Shown: positions 27,822 to 37,364, counted from the stretch's first letter. The stretch: 64,000 bases of DNA from Ulvibacter sp. MAR_2010_11 (GCF_002813135.1 NZ_PHTY01000001.1:2351501-2415500); one strand, 5' to 3'. Notes: a model not told the origin generated them from the letters alone. Numbers and translations: made by a program.

Positions 27822-27837
27822 TACAATCATCGTGCCA
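27822..27837 (-). promoter_or_regulatory. Sigma-54-like promoter of the candidate small RNA
   Basis: Minus-strand TGGCACG-N4-TTGTA with correct GG to -12 spacing. It lies 44 bp past the stop of the T9SS cargo gene and points into a gene-free interval. Confidence 0.5.
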
Positions 27838-27880
27838 AAAAATAATTTAAAGTGGTAATCTATTGTTAAAGAATGGATTT

Positions 27881-28711
27881 TCATTGTACAATAAACTTGT
27901 TTGTTTTTAGCAGTTTATTTTCTGAAAAAACCTGATAGAAGTACAGACCTGAGGCGTAATCCATATTGCTAATGGTAACATACTCCTTTGTTATTTTTTC
28001 ATCTCTAACGAGTTTTCCATTATGGTTAAAAATTTTAATTTGGTCAACAGCTGCTTTAGTGGGTAGCTGAAGGATGGAAATGTTTTTAACCGGGTTGGGG
28101 TAGAGGATGATTTGATTTGTTAAATATTCATCGACACCTAAGAAGCATTCCGTTGCATTATTAAAAAGTATTATTTCGCCATTATGTCTGAAACAATGTA
28201 ATTCACTACCTCCTTCAATATTTGATCGTCCAGGACATAATCCTCCATTTGTTGATCCAATTCCTTCAATCCAAAATTCATTATAGTAATTATTTTCCAT
28301 TTCAAGTACCTTCCGATCTTGTCCCGCAATAAATTGACTTGAAATAGAAACTACGGTTAAGTTGCAACAACGCGGTAAGCACGAAAAATAGCCGTGTTCA
28401 AAGACTTCTCCAACTTCAAGCGTAAAATCTAATAGGATTGTTTCAACATTGGATGTATTTAAGAAGTATAGTTTCCCGTTTTCTTCACGGAGTAAACAAT
28501 CCGTAGCACTTCCGTCAACGTTTACCCTCTTATAAATATAATTATTAATTGGAACATTCTCACCTAAACTGAATTGGTAATATACGGTTGGGTCATAAAC
28601 ATCGTAAGTGACAACACCCCAAGTATTCCCGTCTTCCAACATAGGAAGGTAGGACTGCGCATATATGAAGTTAACGCTTAAAAGGAGTAGAAAAGTAAAT
28701 AGCACTTTCAT
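27881..28711 (-). CDS. Secreted protein with type IX secretion C-terminal sorting domain
   Basis: A 276-aa protein with an N-terminal signal peptide (about 1-18, ending IYAQ) and a beta-rich middle containing a cysteine cluster (CLPRCCN). The C-terminal 75 residues have the hallmarks of a type A T9SS sorting domain: LYPNPVKN, IKIFNHNGKLV and a last strand with GLYFYQVFSENKLLKTNKFIV. The protein is therefore exported through the outer membrane and probably attached to the cell surface or released. The functional domain itself is unrecognised. It lies 50 bp downstream of uvrA on the same strand. Confidence 0.85.
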   Translation of the reverse strand: MKVLFTFLLLLSVNFIYAQSYLPMLEDGNTWGVVTYDVYDPTVYYQFSLGENVPINNYIYKRVNVDGSATDCLLREENGKLYFLNTSNVETILLDFTLEVGEVFEHGYFSCLPRCCNLTVVSISSQFIAGQDRKVLEMENNYYNEFWIEGIGSTNGGLCPGRSNIEGGSELHCFRHNGEIILFNNATECFLGVDEYLTNQIILYPNPVKNISILQLPTKAAVDQIKIFNHNGKLVRDEKITKEYVTISNMDYASGLYFYQVFSENKLLKTNKFIVQ

Positions 28712-28761
28712 ATCGATATATTGAAATGAACACTAAAACACCAGGGAGATTCTTAAAGATA

Positions 28762-31539
28762 CTAAATCTTTTCTTTCAAATAAGAAGCAGTATAAGAGTC
28801 CTTATTTTTTACAAGCTCTTCGGGTGTTCCCTGCGCCATAATTTGGCCTCCATTTTCGCCACCGTCCAATCCCAGATCGATGATATAATCGGCACATTTA
28901 ATAAGGTCGAGATTGTGCTCAACTACTATAACTGTATGGCCTTTGTCCAATAGAGCATAAAAGGAAGCCAGTAATTTTTTAATGTCGTGAAAGTGTAATC
29001 CGGTAGTGGGCTCGTCAAAAATAAACAGCGCCTTTTCCTTGGTGGTTCCCTTCACCAAAAAAGAAGCCAGTTTAATACGCTGTGCTTCTCCGCCGGAAAG
29101 GGTAGAGGAGCTTTGTCCCAATTGCACATAACCAAGCCCTACATCCTGCAAGGGTTGTAGTTTGGTTACAATTTTTGTTTCCTTGTTTTCAATAAAAAAG
29201 GCAACAGCCTCATCCACCGTCATAGTAAGTAAATCGTGGATGTTTTTACCGGCATAGGTAACTTCCAGAATTTCCTTTTTAAAGCGTTTTCCGTTACAGG
29301 TATCGCATTCCAGATGCACATCGGCCATAAACTGCATTTCGATGGTTACTTCACCTTCCCCTTTACAGGTCTCACAGCGCCCTCCGTCTACATTAAAACT
29401 GAAATGCTTTGCCTTATAACCCCGAATATCCGATAGTTTTTGAGAGGCATACAGGTTTCTTATATCGTCATAGGCTTTTATATAGGTCACCGGATTCGAC
29501 CTGCTGGAGCGTCCAATAGGATTCTGATCGATAAATTCGACACTGCCAATGCTGCTGAAATTTCCTTCCAAAGCTGAAAACTGACCCGGTTTGTCGCCGT
29601 AACCTCCAATTTGACGGAGGATTGCCGGATACAGAATCTTTTTTACAAGTGTGCTCTTTCCACTTCCCGAAACTCCTGTGACAGCGGTAAATACGCCCAA
29701 AGGAAAGATCGCATCTATATTTTTTAAATTGTTTTGTCGTGCCCCTTTAACGGTGATTGCATTTTTCCACTTACGGCGTGTTTTGGGCACTTCAATTTGC
29801 AACGTGCCATTGAGGTAACCGGCAGTTAGCGAATCGGATTTTAAAATGTCTTTGTAGGTTCCTGTTGCGACAACTTCCCCTCCAAAAGTTCCGGCTTCCG
29901 GACCAATATCGATAATTTCGTCTGCGGCCTTCATAATATCTTCGTCGTGTTCTACAACAATTACCGTATTTCCTAAATCACGTAACGCCTGTAAAACCAC
30001 AATTAGGCGTTCGGTGTCTTTTGGGTGGAGTCCTATGCTGGGTTCATCCAGAATATACATAGAACCTACCAAGCTACTCCCCAACGAAGTGGCTAAATTA
30101 ATTCGTTGGGATTCCCCGCCGGACAGCGTGTTCGATTTCCGGTTGAGGGTGAGATAGCTCAGGCCAACGTCCATTAAGAACGCAAGACGGTTGTTAATTT
30201 CCAACAGTAAGCGTTTGGCAACTTTCGATTGGTATTCGGTAAGGGTGATATTTTTAAAAAATTCGGCGGTTTTGTCCAGTGGTAATTCGACCAGTTCCTG
30301 GATCGACTTTCCGTCAATCTTTACATACCCGGCTTCGGGACGCAGTCGCTTTCCATGGCAGGTGTGGCATTTTGTTTTTCCGCGATAGCGAGATAACATC
30401 ACCCGATTCTGAATTTTATAACTTTTAGATTCCAAATATGAAAAGAAATCGTTTAGGCCTTCAAAGTATTTGTTGCCTTCCCAAATGAGTTGCTTTTGTG
30501 CTTCCGAAAGCTCAAACCAGGGTTTGTGAATGGGGAAATCGAATTTGTAGGCATTGTTTACAAGCTGATCTCTATACCAACCCATGCTGTCCCCACGCCA
30601 TGGGAAGATGGCATTGTCGAAAATTGAAAGGGCTGTATTTGGAATTACTAAATCTTCGTCAATTCCAATCACATCGCCATAACCTTCGCAAGTAGGGCAG
30701 GCACCATACGGATTATTAAAGCTGAATAAATGCACATTGGGTTCCACAAATGCAATCCCGTCGGCTTCAAAACGGTTGTTAAACTCCTGAAAAGATCCAT
30801 CCGAAAGTTTTTCGATGAACAATTCGCCTTTTCCTTCAAAAAAAGCAATCTGCACCGCATCTGCCAGTCGGTTATAAAAATCTTCTTCGTTTTTGGTAAT
30901 AATACGATCTACTACCAATTGAATGTCTTTGGGAAAAGAACTGCCTTTTAATTCATCAATCCGAACGACTTCCTTATTAATTTTCACTCTCGCATATCCT
31001 TGTTGCGCAAGAGCCTGCAGTTTGTTCTCCATACTTCGGCCTTCTTCAAGGTGAATAGGAGCGAGTAACAGTAATTTTTCGTTTTCCTGAAACGATTTAA
31101 TATAATTGATAACATCGCTAACCGTATCCTTTTTTACTTCGTTGCCGGAAACCGGGGAATAGGTAATTCCTATACGGGTGTACAATAATTTTAGGTAATC
31201 GTAAATTTCGGTGGATGTTCCTACCGTTGAACGCGGATTGGTTGCATTTACTTTTTGTTCGATGGCAATTGCAGGAGCGATTCCCTTGATGGAATCAACC
31301 TTCGGCTTATTAAGTCTTCCAAGAAATTGTCGTGCGTAGGACGACAGACTTTCTACATAGCGTCTCTGGCCTTCAGCATATAAGGTATCGAAAGCCAAAC
31401 TGGATTTGCCACTACCTGAAAGCCCCGTAATCACTACTAATTTGTTGCGAGGAATGGCAACCGAGATATTTTTAAGGTTATGCAGCTTTGCACCCTGGAT
31501 AACTATGTTTTTTTTAGTGTCTATGGTATCGAGATTCAC
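28762..31539 (-). CDS. uvrA: Excinuclease ABC subunit A
   Basis: The DNA-damage recognition ATPase of nucleotide excision repair, working with UvrB. The two ABC modules are complete: Walker [10 protein letters not shown] near residue 35 and GVSGSGKST near residue 630, signatures TLSGGESQR and TLSGGEAQR, and Walker B segments YILDEPS and FIFDEPT. Zinc-binding cysteine sets are visible in [17 protein letters not shown] and CETCKGEG...CDTCNGKR. The length of 925 aa is typical. A TATCTTTG -7 element on the minus strand at 31569-31576 is a likely promoter. Confidence 0.97.
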   Translation of the reverse strand: MNLDTIDTKKNIVIQGAKLHNLKNISVAIPRNKLVVITGLSGSGKSSLAFDTLYAEGQRRYVESLSSYARQFLGRLNKPKVDSIKGIAPAIAIEQKVNATNPRSTVGTSTEIYDYLKLLYTRIGITYSPVSGNEVKKDTVSDVINYIKSFQENEKLLLLAPIHLEEGRSMENKLQALAQQGYARVKINKEVVRIDELKGSSFPKDIQLVVDRIITKNEEDFYNRLADAVQIAFFEGKGELFIEKLSDGSFQEFNNRFEADGIAFVEPNVHLFSFNNPYGACPTCEGYGDVIGIDEDLVIPNTALSIFDNAIFPWRGDSMGWYRDQLVNNAYKFDFPIHKPWFELSEAQKQLIWEGNKYFEGLNDFFSYLESKSYKIQNRVMLSRYRGKTKCHTCHGKRLRPEAGYVKIDGKSIQELVELPLDKTAEFFKNITLTEYQSKVAKRLLLEINNRLAFLMDVGLSYLTLNRKSNTLSGGESQRINLATSLGSSLVGSMYILDEPSIGLHPKDTERLIVVLQALRDLGNTVIVVEHDEDIMKAADEIIDIGPEAGTFGGEVVATGTYKDILKSDSLTAGYLNGTLQIEVPKTRRKWKNAITVKGARQNNLKNIDAIFPLGVFTAVTGVSGSGKSTLVKKILYPAILRQIGGYGDKPGQFSALEGNFSSIGSVEFIDQNPIGRSSRSNPVTYIKAYDDIRNLYASQKLSDIRGYKAKHFSFNVDGGRCETCKGEGEVTIEMQFMADVHLECDTCNGKRFKKEILEVTYAGKNIHDLLTMTVDEAVAFFIENKETKIVTKLQPLQDVGLGYVQLGQSSSTLSGGEAQRIKLASFLVKGTTKEKALFIFDEPTTGLHFHDIKKLLASFYALLDKGHTVIVVEHNLDLIKCADYIIDLGLDGGENGGQIMAQGTPEELVKNKDSYTASYLKEKI

Positions 31540-31568
31540 CTTTTGCCTAGTTTTTCAGTAGATTTTTG

Positions 31569-31576
31569 CAAAGATA
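31569..31576 (-). promoter_or_regulatory. -7 promoter element of uvrA
   Basis: Minus-strand TATCTTTG, an exact TAnnTTTG match, 29 bp before the uvrA ATG. No TTTG at -33 and no obvious SOS-box palindrome was noticed. Confidence 0.5.
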
Positions 31577-31795
31577 CTACATAGAAATCGGCTATACACC
31601 TTAACATAAATTATATTTTTTTTAAGAAAAAACCCACTTTTTTTTGCATTTGTGAATTGTTTGTTGTTATATTTACCCCACTTAACGTCATTTATAAAAA
31701 TTATTGCCTATAGCATATTACTACTTTTAAGAATAAAAAATTCACAACAACTAAGCAACCAAAAGTAATAGTTGTTTATTTTAAAAAGTATTGAT

Positions 31796-32380
31796 ATGAA
31801 GCAAAGCCCAACAACAGATGCGCTTTTAGTAAGCGCTTATATGAATGGCGACGAACCTGCACTTTGCGAGCTAATCACGCGCCACAAGCAAAGAATCTAC
31901 AGTTTTATTTATTCCAAGGTATTCGATCGCGATGTCGCTGAAGATATTTTTCAGGACACCTTTATTAAAGTCATTAAAACATTAAAACGAGGAGCCTACA
32001 ATGAGGAGGGTAAATTCCTACCCTGGGTGATGCGTATTGCTCACAACCTGGTGATTGATCATTTCAGAAAGAATAACAGGATGCCCAAGTTTGAAAACAA
32101 CGACGATTTCAATATATTTTCTGTGCTTTCAGATGGTGCATTAAACATTGAAAAACAAATGATTAAAGGTCAGGTTGAAAACGACGTACGCCGTCTTATT
32201 GAAGAACTTCCGGAGGACCAAAAACAGGTGCTTATGATGCGAATTTATAAGGATATGAGCTTTAAGGAAATTAGCGAGCAAACCGGCGTGAGTATTAACA
32301 CAGCCTTGGGACGCATGCGTTACGCACTTATCAATTTGCGGAAGGTGATTGAAAAACACAATATTATATTAACGAACTAA
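31796..32380 (+). CDS. ECF-type RNA polymerase sigma factor
   Basis: A 194-aa sigma-70 family factor of the short ECF type. Region 2 has ALCELITRHKQRIYSFIYSKV, AEDIFQDTFIKVIK and MRIAHNLVIDHFRK. Region 4 has LPEDQKQVLMMRIYKDMSFKEISEQTG and a helix-turn-helix ending in SINTALGRMRYALINLRK. An extra eight codons upstream are open, but MKQSPTTDALL is the likelier start. No anti-sigma factor gene is adjacent. Instead a 50-codon gene follows 58 bp downstream, ahead of the terminator. The 256 bp upstream of the gene hold no other gene and probably its promoter. Confidence 0.9.
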   Translation: MKQSPTTDALLVSAYMNGDEPALCELITRHKQRIYSFIYSKVFDRDVAEDIFQDTFIKVIKTLKRGAYNEEGKFLPWVMRIAHNLVIDHFRKNNRMPKFENNDDFNIFSVLSDGALNIEKQMIKGQVENDVRRLIEELPEDQKQVLMMRIYKDMSFKEISEQTGVSINTALGRMRYALINLRKVIEKHNIILTN

Positions 32381-32438
32381 TACAATAATCCATTTTTTGC
32401 GGCGTTATTAGGTAACATTAACCTCAAAATTACGTTCT

Positions 32439-32591
32439 ATGCAAAAAATGTACTCTGAAACCTCACGTACGGAGCGCGTGAATAAAGATTTGGCTCCAAA
32501 AGAAGAAACTATTCGTTTTCTTCTGGATTACTCGAAGGCTTTAAGTGTTATAGATTATAATAAATTGAAGTTTGAAGCACTTCTAAACTAA
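32439..32591 (+). CDS. Small 50-aa protein downstream of the sigma factor
   Basis: An open frame of 50 codons starting MQKMYSETSRTERVNKDL and ending in DYNKLKFEALLN. It looks coding: ordinary codon use, a balanced amphipathic helical composition (EETIRFLLDYSKALSVI) and a terminator 11 bp after its stop. It probably shares the sigma-factor transcript. I believe similar small proteins sit beside this sigma gene in other Flavobacteriaceae, but cannot check that here. Function unknown; a role in regulating the sigma factor is conjecture. Confidence 0.6.
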   Translation: MQKMYSETSRTERVNKDLAPKEETIRFLLDYSKALSVIDYNKLKFEALLN

Positions 32592-32602
32592 ACTTTGGAA
32601 AG

Positions 32603-32631
32603 ACCCCGAAATCAATTTTCGGGGTTTTTTT
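32603..32631. terminator. Terminator between the sigma-factor unit and nth
   Basis: ACCCCGAAA-TCAA-TTTTCGGGGT followed by TTTTTT. It serves the plus-strand unit; the convergent nth gene ends 7 bp further on. Confidence 0.85.
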
Positions 32632-32638
32632 ATGCATT

Positions 32639-33301
32639 CTATTTACCTCTTTTTGCTTTGTAATAAGCTGTAAGGATCGATTTTCTTCCTATGGTTTTTG
32701 TAATGATATCCTTTTCCATATCCCAGCCTCTGGCAGGAGAGTATTGTCTTCCGTACCAAATAATCTGCAGGTGTAATTCGTTCCATAAATCCTCTGGAAA
32801 AAGGCGCTTGGCATCCTTTTCGGTTTGAACCACATTCTTTCCATTCGAAAATCCCCATCGGTACAATAGCCTGTGAATATGCGTGTCTACAGGAAAGGCA
32901 GGAATATTAAAGGCTTGCGACATCACCACACTGGCAGTTTTATGACCCACTGCAGGCAAAGCTTCCAGAGCTTCAAAACTGGCAGGTACTCTGCCGTTGT
33001 ATTTTTCGATTAGTATTTCTGAAAGTCCGTGAATTCCTTTTGACTTCATGGGAGACAATCCAACAGGTTTTATAATTTCCCTTATATCTTCCACCGAAAG
33101 TTTGACCATATCGTAGGGATTGTCGGCAATTCGAAACAATAAGGGAGTTATTTTATTTACGCGCACGTCGGTGCTTTGTGCCGAAAGCAAAACAGCAATC
33201 AGTAGGGTATATGGATCTTTATGGTCTAAGGGTATCGGAATTTCGGGGTAAATGCTCTTTAGGGTATTAATAACGAAGTTTACCTTTTCCTGTTTGGTCA
33301 T
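32639..33301 (-). CDS. nth: Endonuclease III-like DNA glycosylase without Fe-S cluster
   Basis: A 220-aa helix-hairpin-helix DNA glycosylase/AP lyase for oxidised pyrimidines. The HhH hairpin LPAVGHKTASVVM contains the catalytic lysine, and the catalytic aspartate is in FPVDTHIHRLLYRWG. The C-terminal loop that normally holds four cysteines of a [4Fe-4S] cluster reads IWYGRQYSPARGWDMEKD and contains none, although the rest of the enzyme is intact. This suggests a cluster-free variant rather than a broken gene. It converges with the sigma-factor unit, and bcp starts 30 bp away on the other strand. Confidence 0.92.
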   Translation of the reverse strand: MTKQEKVNFVINTLKSIYPEIPIPLDHKDPYTLLIAVLLSAQSTDVRVNKITPLLFRIADNPYDMVKLSVEDIREIIKPVGLSPMKSKGIHGLSEILIEKYNGRVPASFEALEALPAVGHKTASVVMSQAFNIPAFPVDTHIHRLLYRWGFSNGKNVVQTEKDAKRLFPEDLWNELHLQIIWYGRQYSPARGWDMEKDIITKTIGRKSILTAYYKAKRGK

Positions 33302-33331
33302 TTTAGCTACTTTTACACAAAAATAAGGGAA

Positions 33332-33784
33332 ATGAAAATACTACAAGTAGGAGAAGCTGTTCCAAATTTTACAACAACAGATCAGGATGGAAATACGGTC
33401 TCATTATCAGATTACAAAGGAAAGAAATTAGTTGTTTTCTTTTACCCTGCTGCTAGTACGCCAACATGTACGGTAGAAGCCTGTAACCTTCGGGATAACT
33501 ATGCTGTGTTGAAAGAGGCAGGATACGAGATTCTGGGAGTGAGTGCCGATACGGAACGAAAACAGAAAAATTTCAGTAAGAAATATAAATTTCAATATCC
33601 GCTTTTAGCCGATACTAACAAGGAAGTTATCAATGCCTTTGGTGTTTGGGGTCCTAAAAAATTCATGGGACGCACCTTTAATGGCATTCACCGAATTACA
33701 TTCGTGATCGATGAAAAAGGAATTGTGACCAAGGTTATAGATGACGTGAAAAGCAAAATTCACGCAGAGCAGATACTTAGTTAG
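33332..33784 (+). CDS. bcp: Thioredoxin-dependent thiol peroxidase
   Basis: A 150-aa peroxiredoxin of the Bcp/PrxQ type that reduces hydroperoxides. The peroxidatic cysteine C46 is in STPTCTVEACNLRD, with the resolving cysteine C51 five residues later as in most Bcp proteins. The N-terminal FTTTDQDGNTVSLSDYKGKKLVVFFYPAAS is typical. It is divergent from nth with a 30-bp gap and overlaps the convergent gene at 33777 by 8 bp. Confidence 0.95.
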   Translation: MKILQVGEAVPNFTTTDQDGNTVSLSDYKGKKLVVFFYPAASTPTCTVEACNLRDNYAVLKEAGYEILGVSADTERKQKNFSKKYKFQYPLLADTNKEVINAFGVWGPKKFMGRTFNGIHRITFVIDEKGIVTKVIDDVKSKIHAEQILS

Positions 33785-35243
33785 TAGCTTCTTTGGTCTT
33801 TTTTGAAGGAGAGGCTATACAGCTAAACAAGCATTTTTCTTTAATAATTTCAGATACTCCGGGAGGTAACATCTCTTCCCAGCCTTCTTCGCCGTTTTCA
33901 ATTTTGGTAAGCACTTCTCTGGAGAAAATATCCAGAATGTTAGGATTGAAATCTTTGATATCCACAACTTTTCCATTGTATTTAAAGAATTTGTATAATT
34001 CTTTCATACGTGGGTGAACTTTCAGATTTTCACTATCGGTATATTCACCGGTTTCTGCATCCCGCATAGGATATAGGTACACTTTTAAATCTTTAAAGAA
34101 TAACTTTCCAAAGGCTTCAAGGATACCACCACTTAAATGACGATAGTATTTTTCATCAAAAATATCTACCAGATTGTTTACACCCATGGCCAGTCCTAAG
34201 CGCATTTTTGTATATCTGGAAAAGTATTCCACGAGTTTGTAAAACTCTTGAAAATTGGAAATCATAACCGTATGACCCAGTGAACAGAGGAGGCGAGCGC
34301 GATCCATAAAATCTTCTTCGTCTATTTCTCCTTCGGCACGAAGGTTTGAAAGTGTAATTTCAAAAATAACTTCAGTACGTTCCTTTTCTACCTTGTTTTC
34401 GTTTAGGAACATCTCATACGATTTCTCGTACATGTCGATATTTACCTTGGTAACGGGTCTGAAACTTCCGCGCAATGCAAGAATGTTCTTCTTATAAAGC
34501 ACTCTGGCGGGCAACAAATTATTCCCATCGGGACCAAACATAATGGCGTCGGTCATTCCGTTTTTAATAAGCTGTAAACTCATTAATCGATTGTCAACAT
34601 CTTCAAATTTTGGACCTGAAAAGTTGATAGTATCGATTTCAATTTTATCCTTGTCTATATGATCGTAGAGGTAACGCAGCAATTTTTTGGGAGCATCATA
34701 CTTATAATACGCTCCATAGATTAGATTGACGCCCAGGATTCCCAGCGTAATTTGCTGTAGCATAGCGTCATTTTCGTGAAAACGAATATGAAGAGTAATT
34801 TCGTTATAATCTTCTTTGGGATCTACCTGATAGCGAATTCCCAGCCATCCATGCCCTTTGTATTTCTTAGCAAAATCTATGGTAGCAACGGTGTTCGCAA
34901 ACGCAAAGAATAATTTATTAGGATGTTTTTCACGAATGATACGCTCTTCAATAAGCTGCATTTCATGTGAAAGCATTTTTTTAAGACGGGATTCTGTTAC
35001 ATAACGTCCGTCTTCTTCTTCCCCGTAAATGGCATCGCTAAAATCTTTATCGTAAGCCGACATTGTTTTTGCAATGGTTCCGGAGGCTCCACCGGCTCTA
35101 AAGAAATTTCGGACCGTCTCTTGACCGGCACCGATTTCAGCAAAAGTTCCGTAGATATTTTCGTTTAAATTTATCCGAAGAGCCTTACTTCTTATGGACG
35201 GAATATTTTCAAATTCCTTGTCGCCTAAAATGTGATCCGGCAT
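33777..35243 (-). CDS. Conserved protein of unknown function, 488 aa
   Basis: A soluble, probably cytoplasmic protein with no signal peptide or membrane segment. Features seen: an N-terminal AEIGAGQETVRNFFRAGGASGTIAKTMSAYD, a central ITLGILGVNLIYGAYY, KIEIDTINFSGPKFEDVDNRLMSLQLIKNG, and a C-terminal CLFSCIAS just before a charged tail. Full-length proteins of this kind occur in many Bacteroidota, sometimes with unreliable enzyme names. I see no nucleotidyltransferase or other catalytic motif that would justify one. Its 3' end overlaps bcp by 8 bp. Confidence 0.75.
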   Translation of the reverse strand: MPDHILGDKEFENIPSIRSKALRINLNENIYGTFAEIGAGQETVRNFFRAGGASGTIAKTMSAYDKDFSDAIYGEEEDGRYVTESRLKKMLSHEMQLIEERIIREKHPNKLFFAFANTVATIDFAKKYKGHGWLGIRYQVDPKEDYNEITLHIRFHENDAMLQQITLGILGVNLIYGAYYKYDAPKKLLRYLYDHIDKDKIEIDTINFSGPKFEDVDNRLMSLQLIKNGMTDAIMFGPDGNNLLPARVLYKKNILALRGSFRPVTKVNIDMYEKSYEMFLNENKVEKERTEVIFEITLSNLRAEGEIDEEDFMDRARLLCSLGHTVMISNFQEFYKLVEYFSRYTKMRLGLAMGVNNLVDIFDEKYYRHLSGGILEAFGKLFFKDLKVYLYPMRDAETGEYTDSENLKVHPRMKELYKFFKYNGKVVDIKDFNPNILDIFSREVLTKIENGEEGWEEMLPPGVSEIIKEKCLFSCIASPSKKTKEATN

Positions 35244-35314
35244 AACAATTTTTTATTAGGGGGTATTGTATAACAAAGGTAACAAATACAATAGGCAAAC
35301 AAAAAAAATACTGT

Positions 35315-35322
35315 TATTTTTG
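35315..35322 (+). promoter_or_regulatory. -7 element very close to the MBL hydrolase start
   Basis: TATTTTTG, an exact TAnnTTTG match, ends 5 bp before the ATG at 35328. If used, the transcript would be leaderless or nearly so. Confidence 0.45.
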
Positions 35323-35327
35323 TGAGA

Positions 35328-36104
35328 ATGAAATCACCCCTCACAATTACATTTTTAGGCACCGGAACCTCACAAGGAATCCCTGTAATTGGCAGTGAAC
35401 ACCCGGTTTGTAAAAGTGAAAACCCAAAAGATAAAAGATTGCGTGTTTCTGTCCTGTTAAGTTGGGCTGATTTTAATTTTGTAATTGACATTGGGCCCGA
35501 TTTCAGACAGCAAATGTTACGCGAAAAATGCTCGAGAATAAATGGAGTGTTACTTACTCATGAACACAGTGATCATACGGCCGGAATTGATGATATAAGA
35601 CCCTTTTATTTTAAGCAAGGAGACATTCCTTTTTATGCTCATAAACGAGTTTTTAAATCGCTGCACCAACGTTTTGCCTATATTTTTGAAACTGAAAATA
35701 AGTATCCCGGCGCACCCACCATCACCGAGATCGAAATTAATAAGGAAACGCCTTTCAACATTGGGGATAAAAAGGTAATCCCGGTTGAAGCTTATCACGA
35801 TACGTTGCCTATTTTAGGATTTAGAATTGAAGATTTTACATATTTGACAGATGTAAAAACAATGGCCGACGCCGAAATTGAAAAAATAAAAAACACCAAA
35901 ATTCTTGTTATAAATGCGCTTCGGGAACACCCGCATGCGTCACATTTCAGTCTGTCTGAAGCATTGGACTTTATTGAGGAAGTAAATCCGCAAAGAGCCT
36001 ATTTAACGCATATAAGTCATTTACTGGGCTTTCATGATGAAGTCTCAAAACAACTACCGGAAAATGTATTCCTGGCTTACGACACCTTAAAAATCACCTT
36101 ATAA
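35328..36104 (+). CDS. MBL-fold metallohydrolase, PhnP-like
   Basis: A 258-aa metallo-beta-lactamase-fold enzyme. The binuclear metal motif is HEHSDH in GVLLTHEHSDHTAGIDD, with further ligands in EAYHD, YLTDVKT and a late LTHISHLLGFH. The N-terminus TFLGTGTSQGIPV followed by a cysteine-containing segment matches the PhnP and RNase Z-like subgroup, which acts on cyclic phosphodiesters. A GTG at 35322 could extend it by two residues; ATG 35328 is preferred. The next gene starts 2 bp after its stop. Confidence 0.9.
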   Translation: MKSPLTITFLGTGTSQGIPVIGSEHPVCKSENPKDKRLRVSVLLSWADFNFVIDIGPDFRQQMLREKCSRINGVLLTHEHSDHTAGIDDIRPFYFKQGDIPFYAHKRVFKSLHQRFAYIFETENKYPGAPTITEIEINKETPFNIGDKKVIPVEAYHDTLPILGFRIEDFTYLTDVKTMADAEIEKIKNTKILVINALREHPHASHFSLSEALDFIEEVNPQRAYLTHISHLLGFHDEVSKQLPENVFLAYDTLKITL

Positions 36105-36106
36105 TT

Positions 36107-36601
36107 ATGAAGAATAAAATATTTATGTACCTGTTCTTTTTTGCTGTATTGTTTATAATTTTTCAATACATGAACGAGAAATCGATTTTTGAAGCTCAGG
36201 AAAAGAAAATAACATCTTTATCCGAAAAGTACACAGTTGCGCAGGATTCATTATTGAATATGCAAAGTCTGGTGGCCGATTTGAATTATTTTACGCTACA
36301 GGGCAATGAAAATGCAATGGTATATCTTGAAAACACCGGCCGTGATCCAAAAGCAGTTGAAGCCTTTGTTAGCGATGCAATTTACGATCAAAATCTTGAA
36401 CAAGGGGGTAATCCCTTGGTGCCCTTTGCAGGTATAAATGGCACAATGTTAGTAAATAAAATAAAATTTTTAAATCACAGATGGCTGTTGGCCGATTTTT
36501 CGGATGGAAAGTATTGGGGAGAAATGCTTTTGGAATATTCCTTTAACGAAGCCAGTGAATTGGAGCTTCATACATTGGGTTCGTTGTTATATCCACAGTA
36601 A
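36107..36601 (+). CDS. Small membrane-anchored protein of unknown function
   Basis: A 164-aa protein with one N-terminal membrane helix (about 4-21, IFMYLFFFAVLFIIFQYM), a short coiled-coil-like stretch (SIFEAQEKKITSLSEKYTVAQDSL) and a periplasmic C-terminal domain ending in a compact beta-rich part (HRWLLADFSDGKYWGEMLLEY). The domain is not one I recognise. It is coupled to the MBL hydrolase gene by a 2-bp gap. Confidence 0.7.
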   Translation: MKNKIFMYLFFFAVLFIIFQYMNEKSIFEAQEKKITSLSEKYTVAQDSLLNMQSLVADLNYFTLQGNENAMVYLENTGRDPKAVEAFVSDAIYDQNLEQGGNPLVPFAGINGTMLVNKIKFLNHRWLLADFSDGKYWGEMLLEYSFNEASELELHTLGSLLYPQ

Positions 36602-36616
36602 ACTTAAATAGATTAA

Positions 36617-37282
36617 TTACAACGAATTTACGGTCGCCAGCCAATTTTTGAATTCAAAAAAGTTTTGAGGGGCTACACCATGTCCCACCGGAAATTCCGA
36701 ATAGGTGCAGTCAATACCCAAAGCATCTAAAATTGGTTTCGTTTTTCTGGCCCATGTTACTGGAATGACCATGTCTACACTGCCGTGGGACGTATACACA
36801 TGTAAATCACTAAAATCATTGTTTTTAAAATCTTTTGTCAAAATGGCTTCATTAATATAACCACTCAATCCTATCACATTTTTTACTTTTTCGGGATAGC
36901 TAAGGGCTACAGCAAAGCTTAAAATCGTTCCCTGACTAAAACCAAGGAGGGTAATGTTATTTTTATCCACTGGATATTTTTCAATAATATCATCGATACA
37001 ATCGGAAATGAGATCCCGTGAAACAATTGCCTGCTCATCATCGCTAAATTTTCCGTCATTGTCATCAAAATAGATGTTGTACCAGGCATTTCCGTAGGGT
37101 TGCATGGCAATGGGTGCTTTTAAGGAAATTATATGATAGTTTTCAGGTATTTCTGATGCAAATGAAAAAAGGTCGTTTTCATCACTTCCAAAGCCGTGAA
37201 GCATAATAATCGCCGGCGCTTTTTCGGAAATAGTTACAGGAGCCTTATAATTGTGCTCCAACAAGAGGGTTTGTTTTGTCAT
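36617..37282 (-). CDS. Phospholipase/carboxylesterase-family hydrolase
   Basis: A 221-aa cytoplasmic alpha/beta hydrolase. The oxyanion segment IIMLHGFGSDENDLF, the nucleophile elbow LLGFSQGTILSF, the acid in SHGSVDMVIPV and the histidine in VGHGVAPQNF complete the expected triad. It fits the Abhydrolase_2 (carboxylesterase/lysophospholipase) group. The substrate is not predictable. It converges with the gene at 36107 with a 15-bp gap. Confidence 0.88.
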   Translation of the reverse strand: MTKQTLLLEHNYKAPVTISEKAPAIIMLHGFGSDENDLFSFASEIPENYHIISLKAPIAMQPYGNAWYNIYFDDNDGKFSDDEQAIVSRDLISDCIDDIIEKYPVDKNNITLLGFSQGTILSFAVALSYPEKVKNVIGLSGYINEAILTKDFKNNDFSDLHVYTSHGSVDMVIPVTWARKTKPILDALGIDCTYSEFPVGHGVAPQNFFEFKNWLATVNSL

Positions 37283-37364
37283 GTGACAAAAATAAAAGAT
37301 GCCGCTTTATAACCGAAACAAATTCAGTATAAAAAACAGCATCTATAAAAAATCATTGTACGTC

